This document shows, piece after piece, positions 26,783 through 42,300 of a stretch of 64,000 nucleotides of DNA; the stretch's first letter is position 1, and each line of letters opens with the position of its first letter. Source of the stretch: JAGPCK01 sp041675505. GTDB lineage: Bacteria > Bacteroidota > Bacteroidia > UKL13-3. Where the stretch lies: NCBI GenBank assembly GCA_041675505.1, contig JBAYTR010000007.1:124001-188000 (forward strand), read 5' to 3'. The notes under the pieces are model-generated. The model worked only from the letters and a program-made list of their open reading frames with translations. It ran no database searches and was not told where the DNA came from. A program made the position numbers and the translations under genes.

Positions 26783-27223
26783 ATGGAATTGTATTCGCAC
26801 GAGTATTTTATGAACGAGGCGCTCAAGCAGGCTCAAAAGGCTTTTGACGAGGACGAAGTACCTGTGGGCGCAGTAATTGTAGCGGGTAACCGCATTATTG
26901 GCAAAGGGCATAACCTTACGGAAAAACTGAACGATGTTACCGCACATGCTGAAATGCAGGCCATCACCGCTGCGGCCAATTTTATGGGGGCCAAGTACCT
27001 GGACGAGTGTACCCTTTACGTAACCCTGGAACCCTGTGTGATGTGTGCCGGAGCTTTGTTCTGGAGCCAGATTACGCGGGTTGTGTATGGTGCAGCCGAC
27101 CCCAAACGCGGGTTTTCTAAAACCGGCAATTTGTTACACCCCAAAACCGAAATAATAAGCGGAGTATTGGAACAGGAAAGCGCGGCATTGCTCAAAGAAT
27201 TTTTCAAAAAACTGAGGAAGTAG
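26783..27223 (+). CDS. tadA: tRNA-specific adenosine deaminase
   Basis: TadA deaminates adenosine 34 of tRNA-Arg(ACG) to inosine. The 146-residue protein carries the zinc and catalytic motifs HAEMQAI (His and proton-shuttling Glu) and PCVMCAGAL (two Cys). The ATG at 26783 was taken instead of a GTG six codons upstream because it gives the usual start (MELYSHEYFMNEAL). It is divergent from aspS and followed by two hairpins. Confidence 0.94.
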   Translation: MELYSHEYFMNEALKQAQKAFDEDEVPVGAVIVAGNRIIGKGHNLTEKLNDVTAHAEMQAITAAANFMGAKYLDECTLYVTLEPCVMCAGALFWSQITRVVYGAADPKRGFSKTGNLLHPKTEIISGVLEQESAALLKEFFKKLRK

Positions 27224-27254
27224 TCCGGAGAAAAAGCTCGCTGTGGTTCCCGCC

Positions 27255-27278
27255 TTGGTTCGTGTCATCACGAACCAA
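27255..27278 (+). terminator. Terminator hairpin after tadA
   Basis: A perfect 10-bp stem (TTGGTTCGTG, loop TCAT, CACGAACCAA) lies 31 bp after the tadA stop. It is followed by AA-rich rather than T-rich sequence, so it may act together with the next hairpin. Confidence 0.5.
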
Positions 27279-27300
27279 AAATTACATTAAGTGATATAAA

Positions 27301-27335
27301 ACAGAAAAGGACACCGCATGGGAGTCCTTTTCTGT
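27301..27335. terminator. Bidirectional terminator between tadA and the giant gene
   Basis: ACAGAAAAGGAC at 27301-27312 pairs perfectly with GTCCTTTTCTGT at 27324-27335. Flanking A and T runs let it work on both strands. It lies 19 bp beyond the stop codon of the giant beta-helix gene and so is probably that gene's terminator. Confidence 0.75.
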
Positions 27336-27354
27336 TTATGAAACGTTGTTCGTT

Positions 27355-30300
27355 TTAGAACTTAGTCACTTTGTGTTGGCTGCTGAAAGCTTTGCCGTTG
27401 ATGGAGATAATGTATACTCCCTGAGCCAGTGAGTTTAAGCCATCAATGCTGTAAACTCCCGTGCCTGAAGTAACACTTACAAGGCCGCTGTAAACCACCT
27501 TACCAAACTGATCGGTAATGGTGTACGGCACTTTCTCTTCAGCAGTAGTGCTAATTTGCAGAGTAACGTAGTTATTAAACGGATTAGGATAAACCGATTC
27601 AACACCTTTTACGGTAGCGCTTCCGCTCAAATCAACCGCAACTACTTTGCTGTATTCAAAGCTGTTGTTAAAGTCAATTTGTTTTATGCGGTAGTAAACA
27701 GTTCCTGAAAGTGTGATAGCGGCATCCAAATCTGTAAAGCTGTAATCTTTTGGTGCAAAAGAATTTCCTGCTCCTGATTTTTCACCCACTTTTTCAAAGT
27801 CAACTCCGTTAACAGAACGCTCGATTTCGAAACGGTCGTTATTGATTTCTGTTGATGTGGTCCAGTTTACAGCTATGTCTTTACCTGCTTTCACCGCATT
27901 GATGTTGAGCCATTCAACCGGCAACGGATTGTTTTGATCGGTTATTGAGAATTCTGAGAAACTGCTCAGTCCTGTTACTGTTATGGTTCTGTCTATAACA
28001 TTTACTGTAGATTGGGTGTTTAGGAAAGATGTCCAAGAAGAGCCTGTGCCTGGCCTTTTCACCATTCTGGCATCAGTTTCTGCTGCTATGGTACCCATTT
28101 GTGCAGGGTCATAAAACAATTTAATGCTGTATGAATATCCTGAACCACCGGTAGCATCAATTTTCCAGTAAGCATTGCAGAATTTGGCACCGTTTACTCC
28201 TGCATTCACCGTATCTGGCCATACACCAGGATAGAAGTTAGCAACAATAGCCGGCAATGTTCCTACGGATCCCCATACAATTTCTGCTACTTTTTTGTTA
28301 GCAAATAATATTTCTTCTGTACCGTTAACAGAGTGCGAACCTGTAACAACTGCAACTGGTGCTGTTGCTGATGGAGTTCCGAAGGAATATGCACCAATGT
28401 CAGGAGCACCTGTAGCAATTGTAATGCTTCTGTTGTTGCCGTTAATGTCATCAGTTACGGCTCCAAGAGGGTAACCCATATTGTTAAGTGTCCATGAGAC
28501 AGGATTAGATAAACTTGGCGTAAGATTGGTTGATGATGTAAACGCACCTGTAGAAGAAGTTGAGTTGATGTCACTACCTGTATTTACAACATTATACAAG
28601 GCTGAGAGGCTTGTACAGTTTGTACCTCCAACATATGCCAGATTTGCACCTGTTGAATACAGATTATTGTAGTTACAAGAGTCAAACATAATCTTAGCAT
28701 TTGCGGCTGAGCTTCCATCCAAATAAACAGCGTAGAGGGCACCGGCTACAAAATTGTTATTGTAGAGTGTGTTTCCTTTTTGTTGTGACGGGCTATTGCC
28801 ATATGAATAAAATGCAGCTGAACCACTGATTGAACTGGTATTGTTTACAGTGTTGTGATAGATGTTTGTGTTCGCTGCACTATACAACTCTATTCCATGC
28901 GCTGTATTTGAAGTGCTATTGATTGAAATCGCATTGTTTATTACATCAAATCCGGTTGTTTGACCAACATTAATGCTTTGCAAACTAATACCTCTCATTG
29001 AGCCATTTGCTGTTATTCTATTCTTATTAATTCTACCACTACCATTAGAATTGCTAACTCTCAAACTCATGTGAGCAGTGCTTGATGCCGGAGCAATAAA
29101 CTGGTTGGAAATAACTTGTGGAGCCATAGTATAAATCAATTCTACTCCTCTACTGTAGTTAGCCAATGCTGTTGTAGAACCAAAAGTATTTCCGCTTATT
29201 AACAAGTCGCGAGTATAGTTGCCTGAATTACCGTACCAATATATTCCATATGCTCCCCTGTTAATAATGTTGCCTGTAATGGTTGTATTACTATCCGCCA
29301 CATTATTCGAGTAGATTACCGCATATACATCTGAAGAGCTGGTTACAGACGGGCCGGTCAGCACTGAATTGGTTATGCTGTTGTTAGTTGAATTGTCTGA
29401 GCCGTTGGCAGCAAACTCTACAACCCTTCCATATGAACTTGATGTATTGGTCATAGTAATTTTGTCTATGGTTACATAATCAGCACCCATAAATCTCATA
29501 GCGTAGTTGTTCGAAACTGTTCCAACAGTTTGAAGTGTAACATTTGCTGCCACGCCCGAAGCAGACTGGAATTTGATAGTATTGGTGCTGCTCGCTCCTA
29601 TTATGCTACTAATGGAAATCTGTTCATTGTAAACCCCGTTAGAAATATTGAACACAACAGGTCCACTTACTCCACCACAGGTGAGCTGATTTACAGCGGC
29701 TGTAAATGAGGTAAAGTTAGTTGGCCCTGAACCACTTGGGTTAATAGTATAAGTACCGCTCATACCTCCGCAGAAACTGGTCTGTACTGTATCGTTGGAG
29801 TTAAAGCCGTCCATTATTCCATTGGGGTACATGGTGTAAGCCGTAAGGGTTACATTGCCTGAGAAGTTGTAACGCTGATCGGTTGAACCCGGGCCGCTTG
29901 TAGAGGTGAACCTTACCGTATCGGTGGCGTTGGTAACAAGTGAACCGGTCCAGAGTATCTTATGAGTGATTGTTCCATCGGTATACACTACTGAATCACT
30001 TGTAATTGTAGTTGGGCCAAAGTTTTTAATTACCACATGCACTTCCTGCATGCCTGCCGAAACCGGATTTACCGGATTCACAATAGCAATGGCACCAGTA
30101 TTCTCTGTAGGCGGTGCATACTCAAAGCAACCTATGTCGGGCTTCACGCTGTTACGTGTGTTACCTTCCAAATCAATAGTTACTGATGGAATTACTGTAC
30201 CCGAACTGTCTAAGTCAATGTTGGACGGCATGCGCAGATTGGTATTCGATACAAATGCCGGAGCAACATTTCTGCTGTTGTTGTCGCTGCCACTGTGTAG

Positions 30301-33300
30301 TGTGCCTATAAAGCCGGCAAGGGTGCTGCTGCCATTGAACAATTGGGAGCCTTGACCATAATAGTTATTGTAATCTGACAAAGACACTCCCCCAAAAGGA
30401 TAGTATACTAAGTAGGGAGACGTTGAACCTGTAGCAACCAAATTATTGTTCACAATATTTGTATTGTTTGAACTTGTCCAAACTGTAATAGAAGCTGCCG
30501 AAGTTGAGGTTGAGGTAGCAGTAATATTTATACTGTTGTAATAAATGTTTGTGAATGGTGCACTACTAATGTAAATCGCATTTGCTGTTACGTTGCCTTC
30601 ACCCAGTTGAATCATGTTATTCACAATTTGATTCTCAGCACCGGAGGTACCATTCACTGAAGTAAGGTATATACTATAACCACCTGCAGCACCGTAAATC
30701 TGGTTACGAGTAACTTTTACTGAATCGCAACTGTTGAAGTAGAAGGAATAAGCATTGGTATTTGTAGACGTTTGCTTTCCGTTACTTTCAGAAATGTTTC
30801 CTGTAATAACAGGCCCTGAAAGAAAATCTAATCTATTGCCCCAATAGCTATTCATAAACTTGTTGTCTCTTATGGTTGCACCGGAATTGCGCACTGATGT
30901 GCTAACCCCAAAGTACGACAAACCGTAGTATCCTCCATATGTAGTATTACTGTCTAATGTTATGGCTGAACAGTAAGATCCTTGTGTTGTTGGTGAGGTT
31001 AAACTGTTGCTTAAAACTATTCCGTTAAAATTGGTACCCGTGTTAAACGGTATTACTACAGTGCAGCGTGCTATACGAACTGAGTCGGTAGGTGCAGATG
31101 CATTGCCGCGCAGGTGAATGCCCCATGCAAATGAACTGCCTGTATTTACAATTTTGAAGTTGCGGAAAGTAATATGCTTGCAACTGTCAATCATCACTAC
31201 GTGGCGCGCATTTGTGTTAGTTGCGTTAAACTGAACTATGGTAGTTGCGCTGTCTGTTCCGTTAAATGTTACGGTATTCGTAGCGCTTACTCCCGGTATG
31301 TTTACAATATTTACTTGCTCATTGTAAGTTCCGGCAGCAACGTTAAAAGTTACTGCACCGCCCAAGCCACAACTTCTCATGGCAGCAACAGCAGAGGCAA
31401 AGCTTGTAAAGTTAGTTGCACTTACTGATGCTGCATTGTTAATCGTAAATGTTCCTGCAAGTGAGTTACAGAAACTTACATTGGCAGTATCGTTTGCGGC
31501 ACTCGCATCATTGCTGCTACCATTTAGTTGTCCGTTTACAAATGCCTTAAGTACTGACAATCCACCCGGCAACGACACCTGAGTGCTGAAAGACAAATCC
31601 ATTGAATCACAAGCCGCTAGGGTCAAACCTGTGAAGGTTTGCGAAGTAGCTGTACCGTCATTTACATTATAGCCCAGTATTGCACTGGTAATAGTGGTGC
31701 TTCCCCTATTAACAATACGAACGCTAACTGTTTGCGGAGAGGCACTGTAGGTAGTTGGAGCAGTAATAGTACTAACCTGTATATCAAATGCAGATGTGCT
31801 GAACTCATCAGCCCCCATGTCAGGTGTTGTAACGCTTCGGGTTTGACCGTCAATATCTACTCCTGCCAAACTGTTATAAGCATTTGTTCCCGTGTTATCC
31901 AAACATGGACTATTAAGGTGCAGGTCGGTTGAGCTTGTGAAGTCGGCTCTGAGGTTAACAGAGTTCACGTCCTGACCGGTTGCTGATTTCCAGTTGGCAA
32001 GCGTGGCTCGGTTAGAGCTGCTTAGATACCCTATGTTTCCGGCAGCTACAAAATAGTTGTTGAAGTTAATTGTGTTAGAACTGAATGATGACGCGCTGTT
32101 GAAGGCATAAGAACCTGTTCCTGCGCTCATGCTTTGGAAAATATTATTGGCAAAAATATTGTTCTGCAATGAGCTGTTTGAGTAAAGGGCCATGGCTGTG
32201 CCCGTTGCTGATGTAAGATTTACCGAGTTGTGCAGGAAGTCTGTATAAACAACGTAACTGCAGTAAAAGCCATACGCAGTGTTGGCAGCTGAACCACCCT
32301 GAATAAAGTTATTGGCAATTAAGCTTCTGTTTGTTGGGCTGCCATTGTTGCCAAAACTACTCAGATAAATACCATAACCACCAAGGAAGCCGGTAATCTT
32401 ATTATAGGTAACAATATTGTTTACAAAAGTCCCTGTAGCGTTTATACCGTAGTAGTTTGTGTTAGCAACATTAGTAGAGATCGTATTTCCTCTTATTCTT
32501 ACACTATCCGTATAATACACATACACAGCATAACTGTATTGATTATTGAAAGTATTACTATCAATCTCAATACGGGATGCATAAGGCGAAGATGTGTTAG
32601 ATTGCCACTGAATACCTGTACTACCACCATTAAATGTATTACCAACAATTTTGTTGTAATAATTTTTTGTGTTACTCACATTCACCAGATTACCTGAGGT
32701 AGGAGTTGAATTACTTATCACACAACCACGTAATTCGTTATTATCTGCATTACCCGTATACTGTACCACATTGTAATAGCCTGTTGATGTAGACGGATTC
32801 GTAATGGTGATGTTACGGATTCGCATATAGTCTGCACCGTTAAAGTTAAGCACGTAGTTCTCAATACCCGGTGCGGCAGAAACGGTAACGTTGGCCGAAT
32901 TACCGGATACCGATTGGAACGTAATGGTGTTCGAAGCCGATGCACCTTGCACCGGTACAAGATTAATTTGCTCGTTATAGGTACCGTTACTCACATCAAA
33001 TACCACCGGTCCGTTAACTCCACCGCATTGCAGGGCACTTAATGCTGCCGCAAATGAAACATAATTGGTAGAACCCGAACCACTCTGATTGATGGTATAA
33101 GTACCGCTCATTGGAACACAGAATGGCAGGGTAGTTATTGTATCATTGATAAGATTCGCATCATTACCTCCGTTTGGTGAGTAAACATATACCTTCAATA
33201 CGTTTGGCCCTGCACCAAAATTGTATGGTGTTGTAAAACTAAAGTTGAGTGTGTCGCACGGCTGAACTGTATCCGAAATGTTTTGAACTACTGCAGTAGC

Positions 33301-36300
33301 ACCGTTTACACTATATGCAACAACCAAACTGTTTATAGGTGCTGAACCGTTATTCTGAAGGGTTACGTTTACTGTTTGTGAGCCCGTTGAATATGGATTA
33401 GTTGGGGTATTGATTTTTAATACACTTGCATCTAAAGACGGGATGGTATTCATTTCGTCTGCACCCATATCAGGTACTGAGCCGCGGGTGTGTCCTTCAA
33501 TATCAACTGTAATTCCCAAATCTGTTCCATTCATACAGGCTTCACCAATATGCAGGTCTGTCGAAGATATTGTATTCGGGTTAAATGCCGTTGAATTAAC
33601 ACCCGCACCTGAAGGATAATTGGCTTTGTAATTACCCGTTGTGAATGTATTTGATCCAACCGTTATCAGATTAGTACCGGCAGCATTATAAAGGTTATTG
33701 TAATTAAACGGATTAACAACCGATGCTGTTTGAATAAATACCGGTTGTGCAAAAGTAGCAGATGCGTCATTTACCGAAAATACATTGTTACGTGTATCGT
33801 TATTGCTACCACCAGTATGGTAATAAGCGTAAGAAGTGGCAGTGGGTACATTGTCTATAACAACAGTATTGTGCCACATTCTCCAATTGCTGCTTGAAAC
33901 AACCATACCATATACTGTTGTGCTAGTAAAACCTCCACCAATCATATTGTTAACAAACGTTCCGGGGGTAAGGTTGGATGAAGAGCCGTTTCCATACAAC
34001 TGAACTCCTGATGTACCTGAACCGACAATCTTATTACTTGAAATATTATGGGTTGAGGGTGAGGTGGCTGATGAACCCAAGTATATCCCAACGCTATTAA
34101 CGTTGCCATTTCTCATGGTAAGTGTATTTTCTGTAAACTCAATTGCCTGATTATTTTGAGTAAATACACCGTAGTACCAAGGGCTATTGATTGTGTTCCA
34201 ACGGAAGTAATTCTTGAGCATACCGTTGTTAACATAAGATTGAATAGAAGTATACCCCGCAACAATTGTACAGCTGTCAATATAGTTGTTAGTGGCTGTA
34301 GTTGATGAGGTGGTTGCGCTAGTGGCAGAACCGCTTATTGCAACTGCTATTAAATTTGAGTTGGTTGAGGTAGCTGCCGAACCTGCAAATTCAATCTTAC
34401 AATTCTTTATTGTGTTATTTTGAGCGTTTGCAATAAGTACCGGCCAAGTGCTACTGGTTCCGTTTGCTCTTATAGTAAAGTTTTCGAACGTAATATATTG
34501 AGAGCCGTTTAGTCTTACTGTATGGCCAGTGCTATTGTTATTAATAATAGTGTTTGCCTGCCCTGCACCTACAAATCGTATCGTGTTTGTAGCACTGGCA
34601 CCATTAATTGCCGGCACACTTACCTGTTCATTATAAGTATTTGCGGCAACGTTAAACGTTAATGGGCCTGCCACACCCGCACAACTGCTGATAGCTGAAA
34701 TTGCTGATGCAAAAGAGGTGAAGTTATTTGGCCCCGAACCGGCTGCGTTAATTGTATATGTACCAGAGTAACCCGGGCATATTGTAGTGGTTAGCGTATC
34801 GTTTACTGGAGCTGCATCAGCAGAACTGTTCGGGTTAACTACAAAAACTTTGATTTCGTAACTAGAGCCTAACACGCCTGTGAAAGCGTTGGTAAATACT
34901 ACAGATGCTGTATCGTCTGCCGCAAGTGAACCGCTCCATGATGTGGTTTGTGCAGCACCTCCGTTAATAATATATCCAACCGTTGCAGAAGTAACTGTGC
35001 TTACACCAACGTTTTTGATTCTGAAACTAAGATCAAACGTTCCAGCAGACGTTGGGTTAGTAGGGCTCAGTAATGCAGTAGCACTCATATCCAACGATAA
35101 CGGAACCTCACTACAACCCATATCAGGCGGGTTAAGCCTATTTCGTCCATCAATATCTGTAGCTACAGAAGGAATGTAGATTCCATTGATTGCGTTGTTT
35201 GTGGAACGCAAGTCTGTTGCAGAAGTAAATGCAGGGTTTACGTTTACTGAGTTAGCTCCGCCTGCCGCAACTGTGTTAAATGTTGAATTGGTGTATGTGG
35301 TTGCTGTATTAGTTCTGTATAATAAATTGGTTGCTGCTGCATTAAAATAATCATTATAATCAAGTACAAAAGTTCCTGTAACGTTTCCGAAATATGCCGG
35401 TAATCCGCTACCGCTAGCCGCTGTGTATGCAAACACATTATTCCTTACATCCCAGTTATTATTGCCATTTGTTCCACTTGATATAGCTGCATATTGTGCA
35501 GAGGATGTTGCCACATTTAAGTTAACTGAGTTGTGCCACATATCCATGTATGTTGTATATCCGTCTATAAATATACCATAAGCAGCTGTACTAACAAAAT
35601 TTCCTGCCACCATGTTGTTAGTAATTTTACTTCTGTTGGTGGTGCCGGCCTGTAGATAGTAGATATACATACCATATTGTTTGGCATTCGTAATGCTGTT
35701 GTTTCTTATTTCATGGCTATCTGTACCATTATTAAAGCATTGGGTAATGTACAATCCCGAAGAACTAGCAGGCCCTGAAGTGTGCATGTTAATGGTGTTG
35801 TTTAACACTTTTATTCCATAGTAGTAAAAGATATATACACCTTGGTAATGCACATTGGTAATGGTATTAGATCTCAATGTCATTGGGTAGCTGTTATTAC
35901 CGGTAATGTAAACCCCGTAATAACCACCGGTAATTTCATTGCTGTCTATTTGAATATTGCTCGCAGATGAATTGGTGCCAATGCTGGTTTTACTATTGTT
36001 TACTACTACTGTTGCATGGTTTCCTGATGCGGCTGTTTCTCCGGTTGTTCCGTTGTAGTTGATTCTACAGTTCTTAACTTGTGTGAACGAACTGCTGTTA
36101 CCATTTATGTGTACTGGCCAACCAAATGATGCCCCCCTACCCTGAATAGTGAGGTTACGAATAGTTACACCCGGTGTATTGGTAATACGGAAGGTGTGTG
36201 CGTCAGCCTGCGTAGTTGCTGTAAACCATAGGGTACGGGTTGCTGCATTTCCTGTACCTCCGTCAAAAGTAATGGTGTTTACTGATGAAGACCCGGGTAC

Positions 36301-39300
36301 TGTATTTAATTCAACTTGTTCATTATATGTACCCGATGCAACATCAAACGTAACAGGACAAGACACCCCGCTGCTGTTTAGTGCATTTACTGCTGCTGTG
36401 AAACTTTGGAAATTACTGGCTGATGCAGGTAAACCTGAGTTTATGGTATAGCTACCACATAGGGCTGAACCAAATGAAACTGTTACAGTATCATTAGTAA
36501 CATTGGGGTCTGTTTGACCATTTGGATTAGCTGTGTAAAATTTAATGGTGTAGCTGGTGCCTGCCGATATATTTAATGCATTTGCCCCGCTAAAAGTAAC
36601 GTTTGTTGTTGCGCATGGTGATAATGAGCCTGTCCAGTTCATTACTACCGGTGTTCCGTTGTTGGCAATGTAGCCCACCTGTAAAGCTGTGATAGTATTG
36701 GAACCACTATTTCTTACCTCAACGGTAAGGTTTCTGCTACCTGATGCAAATGGGGCTGTTGGGCTTACTAATTGCACCATTGCTGCGTTGTTGGTATCTC
36801 CCACTATTTCTACGGCACCCATATCGGGTGGAGTATTACGTGTTACTCCGTTTATGTCTGTTGTTATACCTGAAATAGCAACTCCTTTATTACAAGGATT
36901 ACCAGGAGTGAGATTGAAAGAGCTTGCAAAGTTTGGATTAGCAACTTTACAATTATTATAATAACCGCTCCAACCACTGTAGTTAGTTGATGTTAATAGA
37001 TTTCCTGCATCATATATAAAATTGGCAGAACTGGAGCCTGCTCTGTAAAACAAGTTGTAATCTGCGGAACCTGTGCTTGAATAAGCATAGCTATATCCAT
37101 TGGGCAAGTAGAGGAGGTAAGATGAGGAGGACGCATTAGTAACCGCAAGTAAGTTATTCCGAACATCTAACAAGGTTGAGCCTTGAGTACAACAGTTACC
37201 CAAATACATAGCCGCGGAGTTTGTACCTACATTAGCCACATCAATGTTTACTGAGTTGAAATATACATCCCAATTGTAAGATGAACCAGAGAAATAAATA
37301 CCAGCTACATCATTGGTGTTGGTAAAACCACCACCAATGCTATTGTTTACCAACTTACCACGTGCTGCGGCAACAGCTGAACTTGACGTTATGAATATGC
37401 CGTATTGACCAGTATTGGTAATTTTGTTGCCGGTAATTTCTGAAACATTCGTGCCACCAGATATCGCACTGGTTAAATAAATTCCAACAGAGCTTGTAGT
37501 TCCGCTTGTAGTTCTGACACTGATGCTGTTATTGTTTATTTTGGGTGTTTGGGCACCGGTTAGATAGACTCCACAGTAATACGAGTTACTAATAGTGTTA
37601 TGATTATAATAGTTGATGTTGGTACCTGAACTCACAGCCGACATTATACCATAGTATCCAGATATAATGGTACATGAGTCAACTGTGTTATTGTTGGCTG
37701 TACCTTGTGAAGTAGGAGAAGTAGCACTATTATTTATCACAACTGATGAGAAATTGGTGCTAGTAGATGTTGCACCTGTACCTGTAATTTCTATCTTACA
37801 GTTTCTGATGATATTGTTATTGGCAGATGATAGCAAGTGAACGGGCCATGCAAATGAACCGCTGCCACCACCGCGAATGGTAAGTGATTTAAAGGTGATA
37901 TAACTTGCAGCATTTAACAACAAAGTATGTCTTGCTGAAGTGTTACTTGATTCGAAAGTTAAAATAGTAGAATCAACTCCTGCTCCAATAAAGCTTACGT
38001 TATTGGATAGGCTTATTCCGGCAACGGCACCCAAAGAAATTTGCTCAGTAAATGTGCCCTTGGCTACATTAAACGTAACCGCTCCGCTCACACCGCCACA
38101 ACTGGTTAGTGCACTTATTGCAGCTGTAAAACTTTGGAAGTTGGTTGAGCTAACCGGTATTCCGGCATCAATAGTAAAGATACCTGCCAAAGGTGTGCAG
38201 AAGGAAGCCAGAGCTGTATCATTGGCGGAGTTCGCATCTGCACTGCTGTTGATGTTGCCGTTTACAAAGGCGCGTAAAACTGAAAGACCTGTGGGAATAG
38301 ATACCTGAGTTGAAAAACTCAAATCTGTTGAATCGCAAGAAGCAAGTGTTAATCCTGTGAAAGTTTGTGATACAGTTGTGCCTCCATTTATACTGTAACC
38401 CAGCACTACTGAATTTACAGTAGCTGAACCATTGTTCACCACCTTAACGGTAACTGTTTGCGGAGAAGCATTGTAGGCTGTTGGGGCAGTTATTCTTCTC
38501 ACCAAAAAGTCTGTGGCATTGGCATTAAATTCATCAGCACCTACATCCGGAGTGGATGAATTTCTGGTTTGTCCGTCAATATCATCCGGCACCTGAGAGT
38601 TGTAAGCATTGCTTCCTGTATTATCCAAACAAGGTCCTGAAAGATGTAAGTCTGTTGAACTAACAAACTCTGCACGCTTATCAGTAGAATTTATGTTGTA
38701 AGTTGGGTTACCGCTTTTCCAAGCAGCGAGTGTGGCTCTGTTGGTGCCTTGCTGACGGCCAACATTACCTGCTGCTACAAAATAGTTGTTGTTATCTATC
38801 ACAACACCGGTAAGGTTGGTTGAGTTGTGCCAGAATGCAAACGAAGATGTACTTGTGCTGGTGCTTTGGAAAATATTATTGGCAAAGGTACAGTTGTCTG
38901 TATTGTAACTTGCTGTACCCTGATTGATGTGCATGGCAAAACCAATACCTGTAGTAGGGGTAACACTCACTGTATTGTGTAAGAAATCGGTGTAATAGGC
39001 ATATTGATCGACCTGAATACCGTAACTAGTACCAGTGCCTGCTCCTACTTTTACCATATTATTTGCAACCAAGCCTTTAGGTGAGGAAGTGTTTGAGTTG
39101 TTTAAACCGTTCAACAGCATTCCGTACGCTTGATTTGTTGTGTTATTAACAACAATCTTGTTATTGGTAATAACCGGAGCCTGATAACAGTATTGGCTCG
39201 AAATACCATAAAACGTGGTTGCAGAAGATGATGTTATTTGGTTATATCTTATCTTGTGTTGATTATGGTAATACAAATAAACCGCATAATTATATTGATT

Positions 39301-42300
39301 TGTAAAAGTGTTACTGTCAATTACGTTATTAAGCGCATAGTTTGCTGGGGATGATGTACTACTTTGCCAGTTAATGCCATATGAAGCTCCGGTAAATACA
39401 TTGCTTACAATGGTGTTATTATGATCACTGGTTGCACTACTAAAAATGAGATTTCCTTGTGTAGGATTAGCATTGCTTAATGAGCAGCCACGAACGGTGT
39501 TAAAATTTGCCCCGTTAGCAAGCAGTACCACATTATATAAACCATTAACTGTGTTGCTATTGATTAGTGTAATCTTGTTAAACGTTACATAATCTGCACC
39601 GTTTAGGTAAACAACATAGTTGCCCACCGTAGGTGAGTTAGAAAGTGTAACATTTGCTGGGTTACCGGAGGCTGATTGGAAGGTAACTGTGTTAGCTGCA
39701 GATGCTCCGCTAACAGGGCTTATTGCAATCTGCTCATTGTATGTGCCATTAGCTACATTAAACACAACTGAACCACTCAAACCTCCGCAGTTTAGCGCAG
39801 CAACTGCCGCGGCAAAGGAGGTATAGTTTGTAGAGCCTGATCCTGACGGGTTAATGGTATAGGTGCCGCTCATGCCTACACAGAAAGGTGAGCTGGTTAT
39901 TGTATCATTGGCCACATTGGCATCTGTACCAGAGTTAGGAGCGCTGGTAAATACTTTTAGTACATTTGGACCTGTTCCAAAATTAAAGTTTGCGGTAAAT
40001 GTAAAGTTAACAGTATCGCATGGAGCTACTGAAAGACCGGTTAGCGTTTCAGTAATCGCTGTGCCTCCATTAACACTGTAACCTATGGTAAGAGCGGTAA
40101 GTGTTGAAGATCCGTTGTTCTGATAAGTTACATTAATGGGTTGCAAACCGGAAGAGTATGGAAATACAGGAACATTAATTTTCATTATGCTGGCATCTAG
40201 AGCTGCCACAGAAGTCATTTCATCTGCCCCCATGTCTGGCACTCCAGCTCTTGTATTACCGTCTATGTCTGTAGTAATACCCAAATTAGTTCCGTTCATA
40301 CACGCTTCATTGATGTGTAAATCAGTTGAAGATGTGTAAGCAGGGTTTTTATTGGTTGAAAACAATCCGGCTGCTGTAGGGTATGCTGCCGTTCTGAACG
40401 TGGAGGTATTAAAAATGTTACCTGCCAGATTCGCCAGACTTGCTGATGCGGCACTATAGAAGTTGTTGTAATCAAATGTTGAAACGGCTGAGGTAGGAGT
40501 AATATATACCGGCAATGCAAGTGTTGCAGCAGCGTTGGTAATGGCAAATATGTTATTGCGTACGTCTACGTTGCTGCCGTTCTGTACAAATAAGCTTGAA
40601 GACGTGCCTGTACCGTCATAATTAACGGTGTTGTGCCACACTCTCCAGTAGCTTGAGCTGTTTAGGAAGATTCCATAGCCTGATGACGTATTAGTGAAAC
40701 CGCCTCCAACCATGTTGTTGGAAATTTCACCTAAGACTCCAGAGGAGTTGGCCGTAGTTGACGTCATGAATATTCCATACTGACCAGCCCCTGTAATTTT
40801 GTTTCTTTTTATTTCGCTCACATAAGGGTTGGCTACCGTAGCGCTTGACGTATACACCCCCATGCTGCTGATATTGCCCGATCGCATGCTTATTATATTG
40901 TCATTAATTACAAAGCCTTGACTGCTTTGCAAGTAAAATGCATAATAGTAAGTGGAGGTAAACGTATTGCCTCTGAAATAGTTTATACTAGCACTGTTGG
41001 AGTTAGCCACCAGCACTCCATAGTATCCGCTTTCAATGGTGTTGCTGTCAATTACGTTGTTGTGAATGGCTGAAGAAGATGTAGTGGCATTAGTGGTACT
41101 GTTATTTGCCACAATGGCAGCGTAGTTGCTTGATGTTGAAGTAGCACCTGCACCACCTATGGTAATTTTACACTTTTTAATGGTATTATTGGCCGCATTA
41201 AACAGGTGTACTACCCAATTACTTGTTGTACCACCACCGCTAATGGTCATGTTCTCAAATGAAATAAACTGCGAACCGTTTAGCCTAACCGTGTGTTGGT
41301 TTGGTGTTGAGTTGCCGGCAAAGTTAAGCGTGGTGCTGGCTGTGCCGTTGCCTACAAATCGTATGGCATTAGTGGCAGAAGCACCACTAATGCTGTTAAT
41401 GGTAATTTGCTCATTGAATGTATTAGAAGATACATTAAGCGTTACCGCCCCGCTCACTCCGCCATTATTTAATGCCGCAACCGCTGATGTAAACGAAGTA
41501 AAGTTGGTTAAACCACTACCGCTGGGATTAATGGTAAACACTCCTGAAAGGGCAGGCCAGCGTGGGCCGATAGAGATACTGTCATTAACCTGATTGTCGT
41601 CAGTAGTTGAGTTCACATTATCTACATACACTTTAAAGGTATTGGCTGCCATGCCAAAAGTGGCTTGTTTACCTGAGCCCATATAAACAGAAATGGTATC
41701 GTATTGAGCCAAACTTATACCTGTTATTACCGTATCCTGAATGTTTGAACCGTTTACACTGTGACTTAATCTGAAACCGGTAATGGTGGTTGCGGCAAAG
41801 TTTTTAACTTTCACAGCAACATTGTGTGATCCTAAAGGAAGAGTAGTATCTGGCAAAACCAAAGATACAATACCTAAATCAAGTGTAGCAGTAGAGGGCA
41901 GTTCGTATGCACCTATATCTGGTGGGTTGTTACGAACTGAATCTCTTATATCTGTACTAATTGATAAAATCTGTATGCCGTTGTTTGTTCCTACCGTAGG
42001 CAGCAGGTTGGTGGCCGAGGTATATGAAGGTGAAAGGCTTATTGAATTTGCGCCTGCTGTAGTTGTAAAATTGGTGAAGGTGTAGTTGGTACCTAAAACA
42101 TTTACAATGTTTGTAGAGCCTGATGCACCTTGTTTAAAATAGTTGTTGTAATTAAGTGAGTTGGTAGTAACACCGCTTCCTGTCATAAAGCAAAGCGCGC
42201 CTGAAGCTCCTGCATTGGTAATAGCAAAGTTATTATTGCGAATGTCCATATAACTTGCACCTGAACCCGCATGTCTGAATGCTGCTGATGCACTGGTAGC